From a virus, in the IMG/VR virus record IMGVR_UViG_3300010885_050290, positions 1-25,097 of that record: a stretch of DNA of 25,097 nucleotides, one strand, 5' to 3'. Shown piece after piece: positions 14,647 to 22,600 of the stretch. The notes beneath the pieces were generated by a model. That model did no database searches and was not told where the DNA came from. It worked only from the letters and a program-made list of their open reading frames with translations. The position numbers and the translations under genes are program-made. Position 1 is the first letter of the stretch. The number at the start of each line of letters is the position of its first letter.

Positions 14647-15633
14647 ATGTCTAAAAAGTTTGAACAACTGTTAGATCTTCTAGTCAATGAAGAAATGGAT
14701 AAAGCCAATGAGCTTTTTCATGAAATCGTTGTAGAAAAATCTAGAGAGATTTATGAAAATATGATTGCTGAAGAAACAGCAGAAGAAGAGATTGAAGAAG
14801 AAGTCGACGAAGAAGTCGACGAAGAAGTCGAAGACGAATCAATTGAAGAAAACTTTGGAGCCTACGAAGAAGAAGGCGACGACGAAACCGCTATGACCAT
14901 TGGTGGTGAAAACGACCCAGGTGATAGTTTACCAGGCGACGTAATGGATCCCCACGCTGATAGCGACATGGGAGACGAAGAAGGGTCTGGTGAAATGAGT
15001 TCTGGTGAAGAACAGATCATTGATATTCTTTCTCAACTAAAAGCTGAGTTCCAAGATATTGTACAAAAGCATTCCGGCGGCGAAGAAGAGCCAGCTGAAC
15101 CATCTTTTGGTGATGACAGTGAAGAAGCTGACGACGAAGAAGGCGAAGAAGCTGACGACGAAGAAGATGAAAGCATGGGCATGCCAATGCGTGAATATGT
15201 TGAAAAAGTTGGTAATGACTGGGATAAAAACAGCATGAAAACTCCACGTCCAGTTGGACATGGCACAGGCGACTTAGCTGGTCAAGCTACTGAAACAAGT
15301 ACAAAAAGCGTAGGTTTGCAAAATCCTAAGCGTATTACTACATCAGCAAGCGCTCATAACATCTTAGGCGACAAGAGCCAAGGTGGTGCAAATACTGGAA
15401 CAAGCCCACACGGTAAAGCTGGCGGATTAGCCGGTAGTGTTAAAGGCAAATTTACAGGTGCTGGTACACATAACGTAGACAATGTACGTTCTGGTATCAA
15501 AACTGTAACTAAAGTTGCACAAAACAGTAAAACACCAGGTCCAGTAGGTTCTGGTTCAGGTGACAAAGCAGGACAAACAAGCGTCGGTAAGGTAACAAGC
15601 CCAATCAACGGTGCACCTGGTCGTCACGCTTAA
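14647..15633 (+). CDS. Acidic prohead core protein, gp67-like N-terminus, enlarged
   Basis: A 328-residue protein in three parts. Residues 1-45 (KKFEQLLDLLVNEEMDKANE, then LFHEIVVEKSREIYENMI) form a helix resembling the start of T4 gp67, an internal prohead core protein of only 80 residues. Residues about 46-180 are extremely acidic, with Glu/Asp runs coded by short DNA repeats. Residues about 185-328 are Gly/Thr/Lys-rich and basic, with a duplicated motif: TPRPVGHGTGDLAGQ at 199 and TPGPVGSGSGDKAGQ at 296. It lies before the gp21 protease gene, as gene 67 does in T4. A role as scaffold filler that is cut up by gp21 is inferred. The size and the basic C-terminal half are not T4-like. Confidence 0.7.
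   Translation: MSKKFEQLLDLLVNEEMDKANELFHEIVVEKSREIYENMIAEETAEEEIEEEVDEEVDEEVEDESIEENFGAYEEEGDDETAMTIGGENDPGDSLPGDVMDPHADSDMGDEEGSGEMSSGEEQIIDILSQLKAEFQDIVQKHSGGEEEPAEPSFGDDSEEADDEEGEEADDEEDESMGMPMREYVEKVGNDWDKNSMKTPRPVGHGTGDLAGQATETSTKSVGLQNPKRITTSASAHNILGDKSQGGANTGTSPHGKAGGLAGSVKGKFTGAGTHNVDNVRSGIKTVTKVAQNSKTPGPVGSGSGDKAGQTSVGKVTSPINGAPGRHA
14797..14832 (+). repeat. Three 12-base tandem units coding Glu/Val/Asp
   Basis: GAAGAAGTCGAC occurs at 14797-14808 and 14809-14820, with a near copy at 14821-14832. It encodes EEVD repeats in the acidic part of the core protein. Confidence 0.9.
15121..15168 (+). repeat. Two 24-base direct repeats coding an acidic run
   Basis: A 24-base unit beginning GAAGAAGCTGACGAC at 15121 is repeated at 15145 with changes only in the last bases. 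It encodes EEADDEEG followed by EEADDEED. Confidence 0.9.
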
Positions 15634-15646
15634 TTAGAGAATCTAG

Positions 15647-16276
15647 ATGAAATTATCTTATCTAAGAGAACACCTAAGTTTTGATCAATCCGGCATCGTA
15701 ATGGAGTCGGATGACAAGGATGGCAAAAGCCTTTACCTAAAGGGCATTGCTATTCAAGGCGGTATCCGTAATCAGAATCAACGTGTATATCCTGTAAGAG
15801 AAATCGAAACTGCTGTTAATACCCTTAATGATCAAATCAAAGAAGGTTACAGTGTTTTAGGTGAAGTAGATCATCCGGATGATTTAAAAGTGAATTTGGA
15901 CCGAGTAAGCCACATGATAACACAAATGTGGATGGAAGGTCCTAATGGTTATGGCAAGATGAAAATTTTGCCAACACCTATGGGCAACTTAGTTCGTACT
16001 ATGCTTGAAAGCGGCGTAAAACTTGGCGTAAGTTCTAGAGGCAGCGGCAACGTTGATGATAGAACTGGTGAAGTAGCAGAGTTTGAGATTATCACAGTAG
16101 ATATAGTTGCACAGCCTTCGGCGCCAGGAGCTTACCCCACACCGGTTTATGAACATCTCTTAAATGCAAGAGGTGGGAATAGAGCGTTTAGGGTGGCGCA
16201 AGAAGTTAAAGAAGATCCCAAAGCACAGAAGCACCTCAAAGAGGCTATGCTTCACATAATAAACGGTTTGAAATAA
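15647..16276 (+). CDS. gp21: Prohead maturation protease gp21
   Basis: A 209-residue T4-type prohead protease (T4 gp21: 212 residues), a serine protease of the herpesvirus-assemblin-like fold that cleaves scaffold and capsid proteins after L/I-x-E. The catalytic His lies in VLGEVDHPDD (H76) and the catalytic Ser in LGVSSRGSG (S130). Other family marks are GIRNQNQRVYP, RVSHMITQMWMEG and EIITVDIVAQPSAPGAYP. It starts 13 bases after the core protein gene with only a weak ribosome site (AGAGAA), consistent with a protease needed in few copies. The following scaffold gene starts 17 bases after its stop. Confidence 0.95.
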   Translation: MKLSYLREHLSFDQSGIVMESDDKDGKSLYLKGIAIQGGIRNQNQRVYPVREIETAVNTLNDQIKEGYSVLGEVDHPDDLKVNLDRVSHMITQMWMEGPNGYGKMKILPTPMGNLVRTMLESGVKLGVSSRGSGNVDDRTGEVAEFEIITVDIVAQPSAPGAYPTPVYEHLLNARGGNRAFRVAQEVKEDPKAQKHLKEAMLHIINGLK

Positions 16277-16293
16277 CCGGATAGGAGATAGTG

Positions 16294-17379
16294 ATGTTGG
16301 ACGCATTCAAACAACTAGTTGAAAGTGGTGTAATGTCAGAAGACGTAAAGTCTGTGATTGAAACTGCTTTCTCTAAGAAAATCCAAGAGAATCGCGACCA
16401 GGTCACCGCTCAACTTCGAGAAGAATTTGCTCAAAAATACAATCATGATAAATCAATCATGGTTGAGGCAATCGACAAGATGTTAAGCGAGAGATTGGCC
16501 GCTGAAATGGCTGAACTAGTAGAAGATAAAAAAGCATTAGCGGAAGCTAAAGTTGCTTATCAACACAAAATGAAATCTGACAGTAAAATGTTAGAATCAT
16601 TTATGCTAGGACAGTTAGGAAAAGAATTGGTAGAATTCCAAAACGATCGTAAGAAAGTTACAGAAAACTTCCACAGCCTTGAGCAATTTGTAGTACACGC
16701 ATTGTCCAAGGAAATTAAAGAATTTGCAATTGATAAACGTGATTTAGCTGAAACGAAAGTTAAGTTAGTCCGTGAAGCAAAAACACAATTCGCAGCTATT
16801 AAGAAGCAATTCATTAATCGTAGCGCAGAGGTTGTTCAAGAAACTGTTAGCAAACAATTAAAATCTGAAATTAAGCAATTAAAAGAAGATATTGATTCTG
16901 CTCGCGAGAACAATTTTGGTCGTCGATTATTTGAAGCGTTTTCACAAGAATTTTCTACATCATACTTAAACGAAAAATCTGAAACAAGTAAATTGTTAAA
17001 GGTTTTAGCTAAGAAAGATGAAGAAATTGCTGAAGCAAAAAATGCTCTAGACGAGAAAACAACAATCGTTGAATCTAAGGACCGCGAAATTCGCATTACT
17101 AAAGATTTGATGGAACGTAAGTCTATTATGGGCGAAATGTTAGCACCTTTAAGTGCCGACAAAAGAGAGGTTATGCAACAACTTTTAGAAGGTGTGAAAA
17201 CATCTAATTTAAGAGGTGCATACGACAAATACCTACCAGCAGTTATCGATGGCGAGAAACAAAAAGTAATGAAAGTTGCTTTGACAGAAAGCACTGAGAT
17301 CACTGGCGATAAACAAGTTAAGCCAGGGGTAGGCTTAGATAATATTTTAGATATCCGCAAATTAGCGGGCCTAAAATAA
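16294..17379 (+). CDS. gp22: Prohead scaffold protein gp22
   Basis: A 361-residue, highly charged helical protein, the major scaffold around which gp23 assembles. Heptad-like coiled coil runs through most of residues 25-290. RENNFGRRLFEAFSQEF is the conserved T4-family gp22 box. The C-terminus (KPGVGLDNILDIRKLAGLK) is probably the capsid-contacting end. T4 gp22 is 269 residues, so the core helices here are longer. An in-frame GTG at 16291 precedes the ATG at 16294; the ATG is chosen because AGGAG at 16283-16287 is then six bases away. Its place between gp21 and gp23 matches T4 exactly. Confidence 0.9.
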   Translation: MLDAFKQLVESGVMSEDVKSVIETAFSKKIQENRDQVTAQLREEFAQKYNHDKSIMVEAIDKMLSERLAAEMAELVEDKKALAEAKVAYQHKMKSDSKMLESFMLGQLGKELVEFQNDRKKVTENFHSLEQFVVHALSKEIKEFAIDKRDLAETKVKLVREAKTQFAAIKKQFINRSAEVVQETVSKQLKSEIKQLKEDIDSARENNFGRRLFEAFSQEFSTSYLNEKSETSKLLKVLAKKDEEIAEAKNALDEKTTIVESKDREIRITKDLMERKSIMGEMLAPLSADKREVMQQLLEGVKTSNLRGAYDKYLPAVIDGEKQKVMKVALTESTEITGDKQVKPGVGLDNILDIRKLAGLK

Positions 17380-17400
17380 TTTTAATTCAAGGAGACATAA

Positions 17401-18600
17401 ATGTCACAACTATTAAATGAAAGATGGTCGGAGACCAAAGAAGCTCTGCTTGAAGGCCTATCAGGTGTCCGCAAGTCAAGCATGAATGTATGTTTAGAAA
17501 ACACACGCAAATATCTAGCAGAAAGCGCATCCGCAGGTGCTACAACAGCAGGTAATATTGCAACACTTAACCGTGTTATTCTTCCAGTAATCCGTCGTGT
17601 TATGCCGACAGTTATTGCAAATGAAATCATTGGTGTTCAACCAATGACTGGACCAGTTGGTCAAATCCACACTCTACGTGTACGTTATGCTGATACATCA
17701 GCTAATGACCAAGTAGTTGCTGGAGATGAGGCACTAAGCCCATTCAAGATCGCTGCTGGTTATTCTGGTAACAACCAAAGTACCAACACTACCGCTGCTA
17801 ACAGCTCCAAAGCTGCTAACACAGCAGTATTAGAAGGTTCTGCAGGTAAGCGTATGAGCATTCAAATCTTGAAAGCACCAGTCGAAGCTAAGTCTCGTAA
17901 ACTAAGCGCTCGTTGGACTTTCGAAGCTGCACAAGATGCACAAAGCCAACAAGGCATTGACATCGAAGCAGAAATCATGGCTGCTCTAGCACAAGAAATC
18001 ACAGCTGAAATCGATCAAGAAATCCTAAATAGCTTACGTCTATTGGCTTCCGTCGAACAATCATATGACCAGTCCCTAGTGTCTGGTACAGCTACATTCG
18101 TTGGTGACGAGCACGCTGCTCTAGCTATCCAAATCAACCGTGTTGCTAACTTGATTGCTCAACGTACACGTCGTGGCGCAGCTAACTGGGCTGTTGTTTC
18201 TAACCAAGCATTGACAATTCTACAAAGTGCTACTACTTCTGCTTTTGCTCGCACTACAGAAGGTACATTCGAAGCTCCTACAAACACTAAGTTTGTTGGT
18301 ACATTGAATGGCGCAATGAGAATTTATGTTGACGCATATAAGACAGATACTGATGACAATAATCAAGTTCTAGTCGGATACAAAGGTACTAGCGAAGCAG
18401 ATGCTGCTGCGTTCTATTGCCCATACATTCCTCTAATGAGCTCTGGTGTTGTATTAGATCCTAATACCTTTGAGCCAGTAGTTGGCTTCCTAACACGTTA
18501 CGGTTACGTTGAATTAAACAACACCGCTAGCAGCTTAGGTAACGCTGCTGACTATCTAGGTAAAGTATCGATTGCTAACTCTACAGTTAGTTTCCGTTAA
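17401..18600 (+). CDS. gp23: Major capsid protein gp23 (short form)
   Basis: A 399-residue T4-family major capsid protein. Family segments are TLNRVILPVIRRVMPTVIAN, IIGVQPMTGPVGQIHTLRVRY, SRKLSARWTFEAAQD, GIDIEAEIMAALAQEITAEI, RRGAANWAVVSNQALTIL and YCPYIPLMSSGVVLDP. gp21 cuts after L/I-x-E; candidate sites are LLE at 16-18 and LAE at 39-41, the latter giving a mature chain of 358 residues. T4 gp23 is 521 residues and most cyanophage forms are also longer, so the loops or insertion domain are reduced. An AAGGAG site precedes the ATG at 17401, codon choice is the most GC-rich among the genes here (high expression), and a strong terminator follows. Confidence 0.95.
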   Translation: MSQLLNERWSETKEALLEGLSGVRKSSMNVCLENTRKYLAESASAGATTAGNIATLNRVILPVIRRVMPTVIANEIIGVQPMTGPVGQIHTLRVRYADTSANDQVVAGDEALSPFKIAAGYSGNNQSTNTTAANSSKAANTAVLEGSAGKRMSIQILKAPVEAKSRKLSARWTFEAAQDAQSQQGIDIEAEIMAALAQEITAEIDQEILNSLRLLASVEQSYDQSLVSGTATFVGDEHAALAIQINRVANLIAQRTRRGAANWAVVSNQALTILQSATTSAFARTTEGTFEAPTNTKFVGTLNGAMRIYVDAYKTDTDDNNQVLVGYKGTSEADAAAFYCPYIPLMSSGVVLDPNTFEPVVGFLTRYGYVELNNTASSLGNAADYLGKVSIANSTVSFR

Positions 18601-18626
18601 TCTTTAGTTAGATCAAAACGCAAATT

Positions 18627-18651
18627 AAAAACCCGCTTCGGCGGGTTTTTT
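18627..18651 (+). terminator. Strong intrinsic terminator after gp23
   Basis: ACCCGC (18631-18636), loop TTCG, GCGGGT (18641-18646), then a T-run to 18651, with A's upstream. It is a GC-rich six-pair stem with a stable UUCG tetraloop, a textbook rho-independent terminator. Confidence 0.95.
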
Positions 18652-18659
18652 GTTAAATA
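18652..18659 (+). promoter_or_regulatory. Late promoter box GTTAAATA
   Basis: GTTAAATA begins directly at the end of the terminator T-run. A start near 18665 would give a leader of about 65 bases to the ATG at 18730, which has AAGGAG upstream. Confidence 0.5.
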
Positions 18660-18729
18660 TAGTGTCTAGATTATTATGCGGTTCCCGCCGCGTAGAGCCT
18701 AGAACGCTCATAACATCAAGGAGAAACAA

Positions 18730-19665
18730 ATGGGACGTCCAATTAATAAAAAGTATTTCGGAAATACAAACGCAGGCTCTGCAAGTACATCATCTGATAA
18801 CGGTATCGGCGGTGAAGGTATTTCGAGCATATCAATTTCAAACAGTGGTACACTATATTCACAAGGAATAACTGCTACCATTTCAGCGCCACAACTCCCA
18901 ACAGGTGTTCGTGCATTAGTAACTCCAATTGTTCAAGCAACTGGTGCATTAGCTGGCCAAATAACAGGATTTAGCATTTCAGAACGAGGATCTGGTTATA
19001 CAAGTGCATCAATTACAATAACAACTGCTACTGCTGTAACATCAGCTTCCACTGGTACAAGTGGTGTTGCCACTATCTATCCAGCTAGCACAACAGGCAT
19101 TTATGTAGGCATGAAAGTAATTGGTGCTAATATCAGTTCTAGTTCTACATATGTTACTGGGGTAACAAACGGTGCAGTTGGATTAACATGGGTTAATGCA
19201 GGTACGGTTAATGCTTCAATTAATTTTGTTAGTGTAGGTTCTGGTTTTGCAGGCACAGTTAGTTTACAAAGTGTAAGACAAAATGCTATTGATTTCTTAG
19301 CATGGGTACCTATTGCAACTGGCGGTTCATTGAATACAGGCGGAAGTGCTGTATTAGGTGATATTGTTAAACAACAAGGTACAAGACGTTATTATGTAAA
19401 AACTGCTCAAGGATACGGAGTATGTTCTTTAACTTCTAGTACTGTTGTTAGAGGAACACTGAGCATTATTGCATCTGACTGGAATGGTAACACATATTGG
19501 GTTACTAGATTAGAAAGTCGTAAAGCACGTCTATGGCGCAAAACACAAAATGGTGCAAGTGCTTGGGTATATGCATCTGGTGATTTAGCTAGATGGTCAT
19601 TAACTGCTGCTACAGGAACTAACAAAACAGTTATTGGCACATTGGTTAATATTCCTAGCGTATAA
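18730..19665 (+). CDS. Virion surface/structural protein, MGRPINKKYFG type
   Basis: A 311-residue protein with the start MGRPINKKYFGNTNAG, a phrase shared by structural proteins of marine T4-like phages. The middle is Ser/Thr/Gly-rich beta sequence with 'ISERGSGYTSASITI' and 'SVGSGFAGTVSL' repeats as found in phage decoration and fibre proteins. The end (GDIVKQQGTRRYYVKTAQG, then RKARLWRKTQNGASAWVYA) looks like a compact beta domain. It stands as its own unit between two strong terminators, just after the capsid gene, which suggests high expression and a capsid-decoration or tail-surface role. The function is not recognised. Confidence 0.7.
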   Translation: MGRPINKKYFGNTNAGSASTSSDNGIGGEGISSISISNSGTLYSQGITATISAPQLPTGVRALVTPIVQATGALAGQITGFSISERGSGYTSASITITTATAVTSASTGTSGVATIYPASTTGIYVGMKVIGANISSSSTYVTGVTNGAVGLTWVNAGTVNASINFVSVGSGFAGTVSLQSVRQNAIDFLAWVPIATGGSLNTGGSAVLGDIVKQQGTRRYYVKTAQGYGVCSLTSSTVVRGTLSIIASDWNGNTYWVTRLESRKARLWRKTQNGASAWVYASGDLARWSLTAATGTNKTVIGTLVNIPSV

Positions 19666-19678
19666 TTATAGGAACAAG

Positions 19679-19706
19679 AAAAAGCTGCTTCGGCAGCTTT
19701 TTTTTT
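19679..19706 (+). terminator. Strong intrinsic terminator
   Basis: AAAGCTGC (19681-19688), loop TTCG, GCAGCTTT (19693-19700), then T's to 19706. An eight-pair stem with UUCG loop ends the single-gene unit upstream. Confidence 0.95.
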
Positions 19707-19707
19707 A

Positions 19708-19715
19708 GGTAAATA
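19708..19715 (+). promoter_or_regulatory. Late promoter box GGTAAATA abutting a start codon
   Basis: GGTAAATA starts two bases after the terminator T-run and ends five bases before the ATG at 19721. T4 spacing would put the mRNA 5' end at or next to the ATG. Confidence 0.5.
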
Positions 19716-19720
19716 TTATC

Positions 19721-20692
19721 ATGGCATCATCTTGGACATCACCTAAATCTATTTCTCAATCTGCAGAATTAGAAACTCATATACCTTGGAATTCTAATTT
19801 TTCTAGTATTCAATATGATGACGGTACTCGACTATCAACTACCACTCCCCTATCGCATATTGCTAATTCATATGCCGGCGATAGAGTAATGAAAACTTAT
19901 TATTTGTATGCAACTGGATTTAATTTTGGTCGCTGGGATTACAATAAGAACACTATTGCAGGTATACAACTTAAATTAAAATCAGAAAGAACTGGTCGGA
20001 TTGTAGACGATACTATTCAACTAGTTCTAAATGGAGCAGTTATTGGTAAAAATAACGCCAGCATAGAAATTGATCAAAACAAATATTACGGAATTTCAAC
20101 TCCTTGGGAAATAACTTTAAACACTACTGCTACAAATTCAATAGTTCAAGATCCCACATTTGGAGTATGTATTAGATTTCAAAGTCATCCAAATTGGCCC
20201 CATAGAGAAAGTCCATCAATCGAACACGTAGCACTAAGGCTGTTAACATCAGATGATTTAGCAAATGGAGAACCATTAGATAGTAGTTCACCAAATGTTG
20301 GGTCGAGTAGAAATTCAATTCTATATCCCGGGAATGTACGATTAAAAAAGAGAGATGGACTCGATTTGCCAGGCGATGAGTTTGGTCAAGGCGGTGGCGG
20401 TGGTAACGGATATCAAGGTAGCGGCGAGTTTTATATGGGCAGCGGCGGATATACAAGTAGCGGTGGTGGTTATATTGGTAGTTGGGGTTATGTAGGATCA
20501 TTCATAACATCATATTTAGGATCATTTGTAACACATAATTATTACACAGGGTCAATAAGCAATAGAACTAGTTTCTTACCTAATAAATCAGAAATTCCTC
20601 AAATAATTGAACAATGGTCGGGAGATTTAGTAGGCACGTTTGATGATTATCAATTGTATGTATGGACTGGTACTGACTGGATCTTATTCTAG
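19721..20692 (+). CDS. Virion structural protein with Gly/Tyr/Ser-rich linker
   Basis: A 323-residue protein with no assigned function. The N-terminal 200 residues are a beta-rich domain (GRWDYNKNTIAGIQLKLKSE, PTFGVCIRFQSHPNWPHRES). Residues about 222-268 are a linker of G-Y-x-G-S type repeats (GYQGSG, YMGSGGY, YIGSWGYVGS), related in feel to the collagen-like GYTGS repeats of cyanophage fibres. The C-terminus (PQIIEQWSGDLVGTFDDYQL, then YVWTGTDWILF) is a small domain found at the ends of phage fibre proteins. No Shine-Dalgarno sequence stronger than AGG (19707-19709) precedes the ATG. It is likely a surface fibre or its connector. Confidence 0.7.
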   Translation: MASSWTSPKSISQSAELETHIPWNSNFSSIQYDDGTRLSTTTPLSHIANSYAGDRVMKTYYLYATGFNFGRWDYNKNTIAGIQLKLKSERTGRIVDDTIQLVLNGAVIGKNNASIEIDQNKYYGISTPWEITLNTTATNSIVQDPTFGVCIRFQSHPNWPHRESPSIEHVALRLLTSDDLANGEPLDSSSPNVGSSRNSILYPGNVRLKKRDGLDLPGDEFGQGGGGGNGYQGSGEFYMGSGGYTSSGGGYIGSWGYVGSFITSYLGSFVTHNYYTGSISNRTSFLPNKSEIPQIIEQWSGDLVGTFDDYQLYVWTGTDWILF

Positions 20693-20703
20693 TACCGTTA
20701 AAC

Positions 20704-20711
20704 GATAAATA
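20704..20711 (+). promoter_or_regulatory. Late promoter box GATAAATA
   Basis: GATAAATA matches TATAAATA except at the first base. The start would be near 20717, leaving about 12 bases to the ATG at 20729, with the AAAGG site (20716-20720) at the mRNA 5' end. Confidence 0.55.
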
Positions 20712-20728
20712 TCAAAAAGGAAACGTTG

Positions 20729-21736
20729 ATGGGAACTGTTAATATTGTTAGACAATCAGGAGATTACCAACTACAAGCTAAAAATGGCGGTATAGTTTTC
20801 GACGTCACTAGCGGAAATACAACATATTCTGCAAATACAGGAACAGTTACTATATACGGTAATTTAGACATCATAGGTAATTCTACATACGTTGAAAGTA
20901 CCGCTACAAATATAAAAGATAACATTATCTTTTTAAACGCTGGTGAAACTAATAACTATGTTACTATGGGAACTTCCGGAATAGCAATTTCTAGAGGTTC
21001 GATAAGTACGTTATCCAATGCAGCAAGTGTACTATATAATGATTCAGCATACTGGTCATTTGATAATATTACTAACAATCGAGGAGTTTGGCAATTATCT
21101 TCTAGTGATCAGACTAGTGCGATTAAAGTTAATGCTATTAGAGTATCAGCAGCTCAAAATACTTTAAATTTGTTTGGAAAAGAAAATCCTAATGCAGTTT
21201 TGAATGTTAGGGGCACTACTGATTATGAAAATAATGTAGTAGATGACGATGATATTCCTAATAAAAAATACGTTGATTCAAAAGCATATGCAGGGGAAGA
21301 ATTTACTAAAAAGATAAAAGTAGGAAAGTCATTTATTGAAATTAATGATAATAGTTTAAATCCACTTGATCCTTATTATCGATCTAATAATAGAATTTTT
21401 GGAACACTAGGAACCTCAACGAATGTTGTATTTCAATTCCAAGACACATCTGCATTATTACAGGGATTGACTATATCAGATACTAATATTCTTGTTAACG
21501 CTGGAAGATATAGTAATACAATAGCAATAACTCCCCAAAGTACAGGAACAGTACAGATTAACTCTGCTCTTAGTTTATCTAATGTCTCTGCTCCGACTCC
21601 TGTAAATTATGTTACGCACATTTACAGTACTTCAACAGTGGGTGGCGGTGGAACAGGTCTGTATTTTGTAAATACAACAAAAAGCGATGAACTAGTTAGT
21701 AGACGCCGTTCGATAATTTATGGAATAATTTTTTAA
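20729..21736 (+). CDS. Beta-rich fibre/baseplate-associated structural protein
   Basis: A 335-residue protein. The start shows short repeating beta strands (GDYQLQAKNGGIVFDVTSG, TVTIYGNLDIIGNSTYVES) of the sort that form shafts of trimeric fibres. The middle includes DDDDIPNKKYVDSKAYAGEE, where 'PNKKYVDS' is a frequent phrase in phage fibre proteins marking a linker before the next domain. The ending is VSRRRSIIYGIIF. The start is taken as ATG at 20729 because the AAAGG site is eight bases upstream; a TTG one codon earlier is less likely. It shares style with the large fibre gene at 22719 (both use 'NLDIIGN'/'GNITADG' type strands), so they may form one structure. Confidence 0.7.
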   Translation: MGTVNIVRQSGDYQLQAKNGGIVFDVTSGNTTYSANTGTVTIYGNLDIIGNSTYVESTATNIKDNIIFLNAGETNNYVTMGTSGIAISRGSISTLSNAASVLYNDSAYWSFDNITNNRGVWQLSSSDQTSAIKVNAIRVSAAQNTLNLFGKENPNAVLNVRGTTDYENNVVDDDDIPNKKYVDSKAYAGEEFTKKIKVGKSFIEINDNSLNPLDPYYRSNNRIFGTLGTSTNVVFQFQDTSALLQGLTISDTNILVNAGRYSNTIAITPQSTGTVQINSALSLSNVSAPTPVNYVTHIYSTSTVGGGGTGLYFVNTTKSDELVSRRRSIIYGIIF

Positions 21737-21746
21737 GGTTAACAAA

Positions 21747-22082
21747 ATGTCAATAAAAAATACATTAGTTGCATCAGCAAACACAACAAATATTTTTACA
21801 GCATCTACTGGTACGGAATATGCAATTACTACTATGATTTTCTGTAATACCGATGCAACAGTATCAGCATCATTAAATTTATGGGCAGTGCCGTATGGCT
21901 CAGTTGCCGGAGGAGCCATCAATAGATTATTGAATAATGTTGTTATTCCTCCAACAGAAACATTTATTATGGATAGCGAAAAACTTATATTAGGTGATAG
22001 AGATGCTCTGTGGGCGCAGGTACTTGAACCTGGGGCCGATCAACGTATCAATGCATGTGTTAGCTATGTTACAATATCATGA
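21747..22082 (+). CDS. Small beta-sandwich virion protein
   Basis: A 111-residue protein with TGTEYAITTMIFCNTDATVSA, SLNLWAVPYG and VIPPTETFIMDSEKLILGDR. The pattern 'T-x-I-x-x-CN-x-x-x-x-x-x-x-x-L-x-x-VP-x-G' is common in small structural proteins of marine phages, probably a jelly-roll-like decoration or fibre-attachment protein (from memory). It follows the previous gene after ten bases with an AAGG site and overlaps the next by four bases (ATGA), so the two are made together. No specific function can be assigned. Confidence 0.7.
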   Translation: MSIKNTLVASANTTNIFTASTGTEYAITTMIFCNTDATVSASLNLWAVPYGSVAGGAINRLLNNVVIPPTETFIMDSEKLILGDRDALWAQVLEPGADQRINACVSYVTIS

Positions 22083-22600
22083 AATTTGTTAAAAGATTAC
22101 CTATAAGCAGATCAGATCCGATGAGCGATAAGTTTGCCGTGTTGGCCGACGATAGAATCATTACTAATACTAAAGTTGCCATGTCCGTACCTGTTGGAAC
22201 TAATGCAACTAGACCTACAGTATATCTTAACGGACAAATTAGATTTAATTCAATTACTAATGATTTAGAAACTTATAATATTAGTAACTTAGGATGGGAA
22301 CTTATTCGAACAGTACGACCTGCTCCTATTACTCAACAAACATTAGGACCTGGTGACTATACCGGAACTGATTTTGGACCATTACGTTATTCTAGCGGCG
22401 AATACTACACAAATTATAATAATCCACAAAACGTTTTTGTTTTTATTGAGAATGTGTTTCAAATTGCTAATACAAATTATACGTTAATTCAAGGATCTGG
22501 TAATGTTTATATTAGGTTTTCAGAGCCGCCACCAGATGGAAAATATATTACCGTATTATTAGGATACGATGGATATTTTCCACCGTTTCCAGCAGCGTAA
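22079..22600 (+). CDS. Virion structural protein of unknown role
   Basis: A 173-residue protein coupled to the preceding small gene by an ATGA overlap. It starts MKFVKRLPISRSDPMSDKFA, has a segment RPTVYLNGQIRFNSITNDLE plus TYNISNLGWELIR resembling the small 'display' repeat found near the ends of phage fibre proteins (residues about 42-75), and finishes with NVFVFIENVFQIANTNYTLI and VLLGYDGYFPPFP. The latter half resembles a beta domain repeated in marine phage structural proteins. It could be a tail-surface or fibre-tip protein. Function not recognised. Confidence 0.7.
   Translation: MKFVKRLPISRSDPMSDKFAVLADDRIITNTKVAMSVPVGTNATRPTVYLNGQIRFNSITNDLETYNISNLGWELIRTVRPAPITQQTLGPGDYTGTDFGPLRYSSGEYYTNYNNPQNVFVFIENVFQIANTNYTLIQGSGNVYIRFSEPPPDGKYITVLLGYDGYFPPFPAA

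Noticed and set aside
15017-15266. Several minus-strand open frames opposite the acidic core protein.
   Set aside because: They are the complement of Glu/Asp-rich codons (GAA and GAC read as TTC and GTC) and are explained by the plus-strand gene.
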